Shown here one piece after another: positions 63,719 to 64,000 of a stretch of DNA of 64,000 nt (the stretch's first letter is position 1; each line of letters starts with the position of its first letter). The notes under the pieces are model-generated. The model had not been told where the DNA came from and did not search any database. It was given only the letters and a program-made list of their open reading frames with translations. The position numbers and the translations under genes are program-made. Source of the DNA: Desulfosediminicola flagellatus (GTDB lineage: Bacteria > Desulfobacterota > Desulfobulbia > Desulfobulbales > Desulfocapsaceae); the NCBI RefSeq assembly GCF_005116655.2, contig NZ_CP050698.1, forward strand, positions 5,784,501 through 5,848,500. The letters run 5' to 3'.

Positions 63719-64000
63719 ACCCGCCTCCGTAAGATGTGCAAAATTCCTGCGGTTAAGAGTAATAAAGAGCCTGCCAACAGATGCAGTGCTGATGGAGTTG
63801 CAGTTCGTGAACCGCCACCAAAAACGGCCTGCATCTGCATTCCGCGTGGAGCCGCTGTCTTAACGACTTCTTTACTGGACTGACTCGCTTTTGGCTTTGA
63901 GACAATCTTGTCAACAGCCACAAGGCTGGTGTATTTACTTACAAGCTGATGAGAAAGCGCTGTCGCAAGTATCGTTTTCTTCACCTTCTCAGGGTCGGCA
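63694..64000 (-). CDS. Sortase target protein (VIT/vWA type), C-terminal part
   Basis: The gene enters from beyond the window end. The visible 100 residues show LVSKYTSLVAVDK, typical of the end of VIT/von Willebrand A proteins. A sorting signal follows: TATPSAL, a hydrophobic helix (LLAGSLLLLTAGILHIL) and a basic tail (RRR). This matches targets of class GN sortases. The vWA domain itself lies outside the window. Confidence 0.82.
   Translation of the reverse strand, partial: ADPEKVKKTILATALSHQLVSKYTSLVAVDKIVSKPKASQSSKEVVKTAAPRGMQMQAVFGGGSRTATPSALHLLAGSLLLLTAGILHILRRRVWIKWSLR

Overview
The window reads as chromosome from a Gram-negative anaerobe, most likely a marine Desulfobacterota of the Desulfobulbales type. 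Supporting this are a ferredoxin-dependent 2-oxoglutarate oxidoreductase (korDABC) next to sucCD, a TPR-associated TRAP transporter (TatT/DctP/DctQ/DctM), a class GN (marine) sortase with its target protein, lptA-lptB-rpoN, and DsrE-, YeeE/YedE- and DCC-type sulfur genes. The taxonomic call is inferred from gene content only.

Layout. 1-4.7 kb: decayed mobile DNA (integrase-type transposase remnant, complete IS1182-like element, adjoining MITE, broken P-type ATPase) around one DsrE-like gene. 4.8-6.6 kb: DCC-family protein and a split YeeE/YedE pair. 7.1-11.3 kb: two-gene RND efflux operon. 11.3-15.9 kb: transposase fragments, small orphan genes, a lipoprotein, an AlpA-type regulator and a tyrosine integrase beside tRNA-Leu(CAA). 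16-19.1 kb: shikimate kinase/dehydroquinate synthase fusion and an NB-ARC-like ATPase.

19.3-39.1 kb is the most interesting part, apparently one catabolic island. On the minus strand are a type II dehydroquinase, an IolE/AsbF-type TIM-barrel protein, a CoA-acylating aldehyde dehydrogenase, a three-domain TPP enzyme, an AEC transporter, korDABC, sucCD, a TRAP transporter, a quinate/shikimate-type dehydrogenase and a GntR regulator. Facing it are an EamA transporter, an HMG-CoA-lyase-like protein and an IclR regulator. The logic resembles inositol catabolism (oxidise, dehydrate, TPP-dependent ring opening, CoA acylation) but with shikimate-family enzymes at the front. I infer anaerobic use of a quinate/shikimate-like acid, with 2-oxoacid oxidation and substrate-level phosphorylation by Kor and SucCD. 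Several promoters and palindromes in the island share sequence, which suggests co-regulation.

39.1-54.9 kb is housekeeping: lytic transglycosylase, small transaldolase, YHS protein, folK-dapB-dapA-dapF, a fibronectin-III lipoprotein, argH-argG-argF-argD-argB, then lptA-lptB-rpoN on the opposite strand. 55-64 kb: WYL regulator, TatT-type TRAP operon, histidine kinase remnant, DUF423 protein, hpt, a family 2 glycosyltransferase, and a class GN sortase with its target protein running off the window.

A family of short elements whose ends resemble those of the IS1182-like element (CTAG-GAGGCTGTCCGA) is scattered through the window: at 4.0, 22.8, 42.5-42.7 and 56.3 kb, with a related palindrome at 55.0 kb. 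They lie between genes of operons and in one case supply a stop codon.
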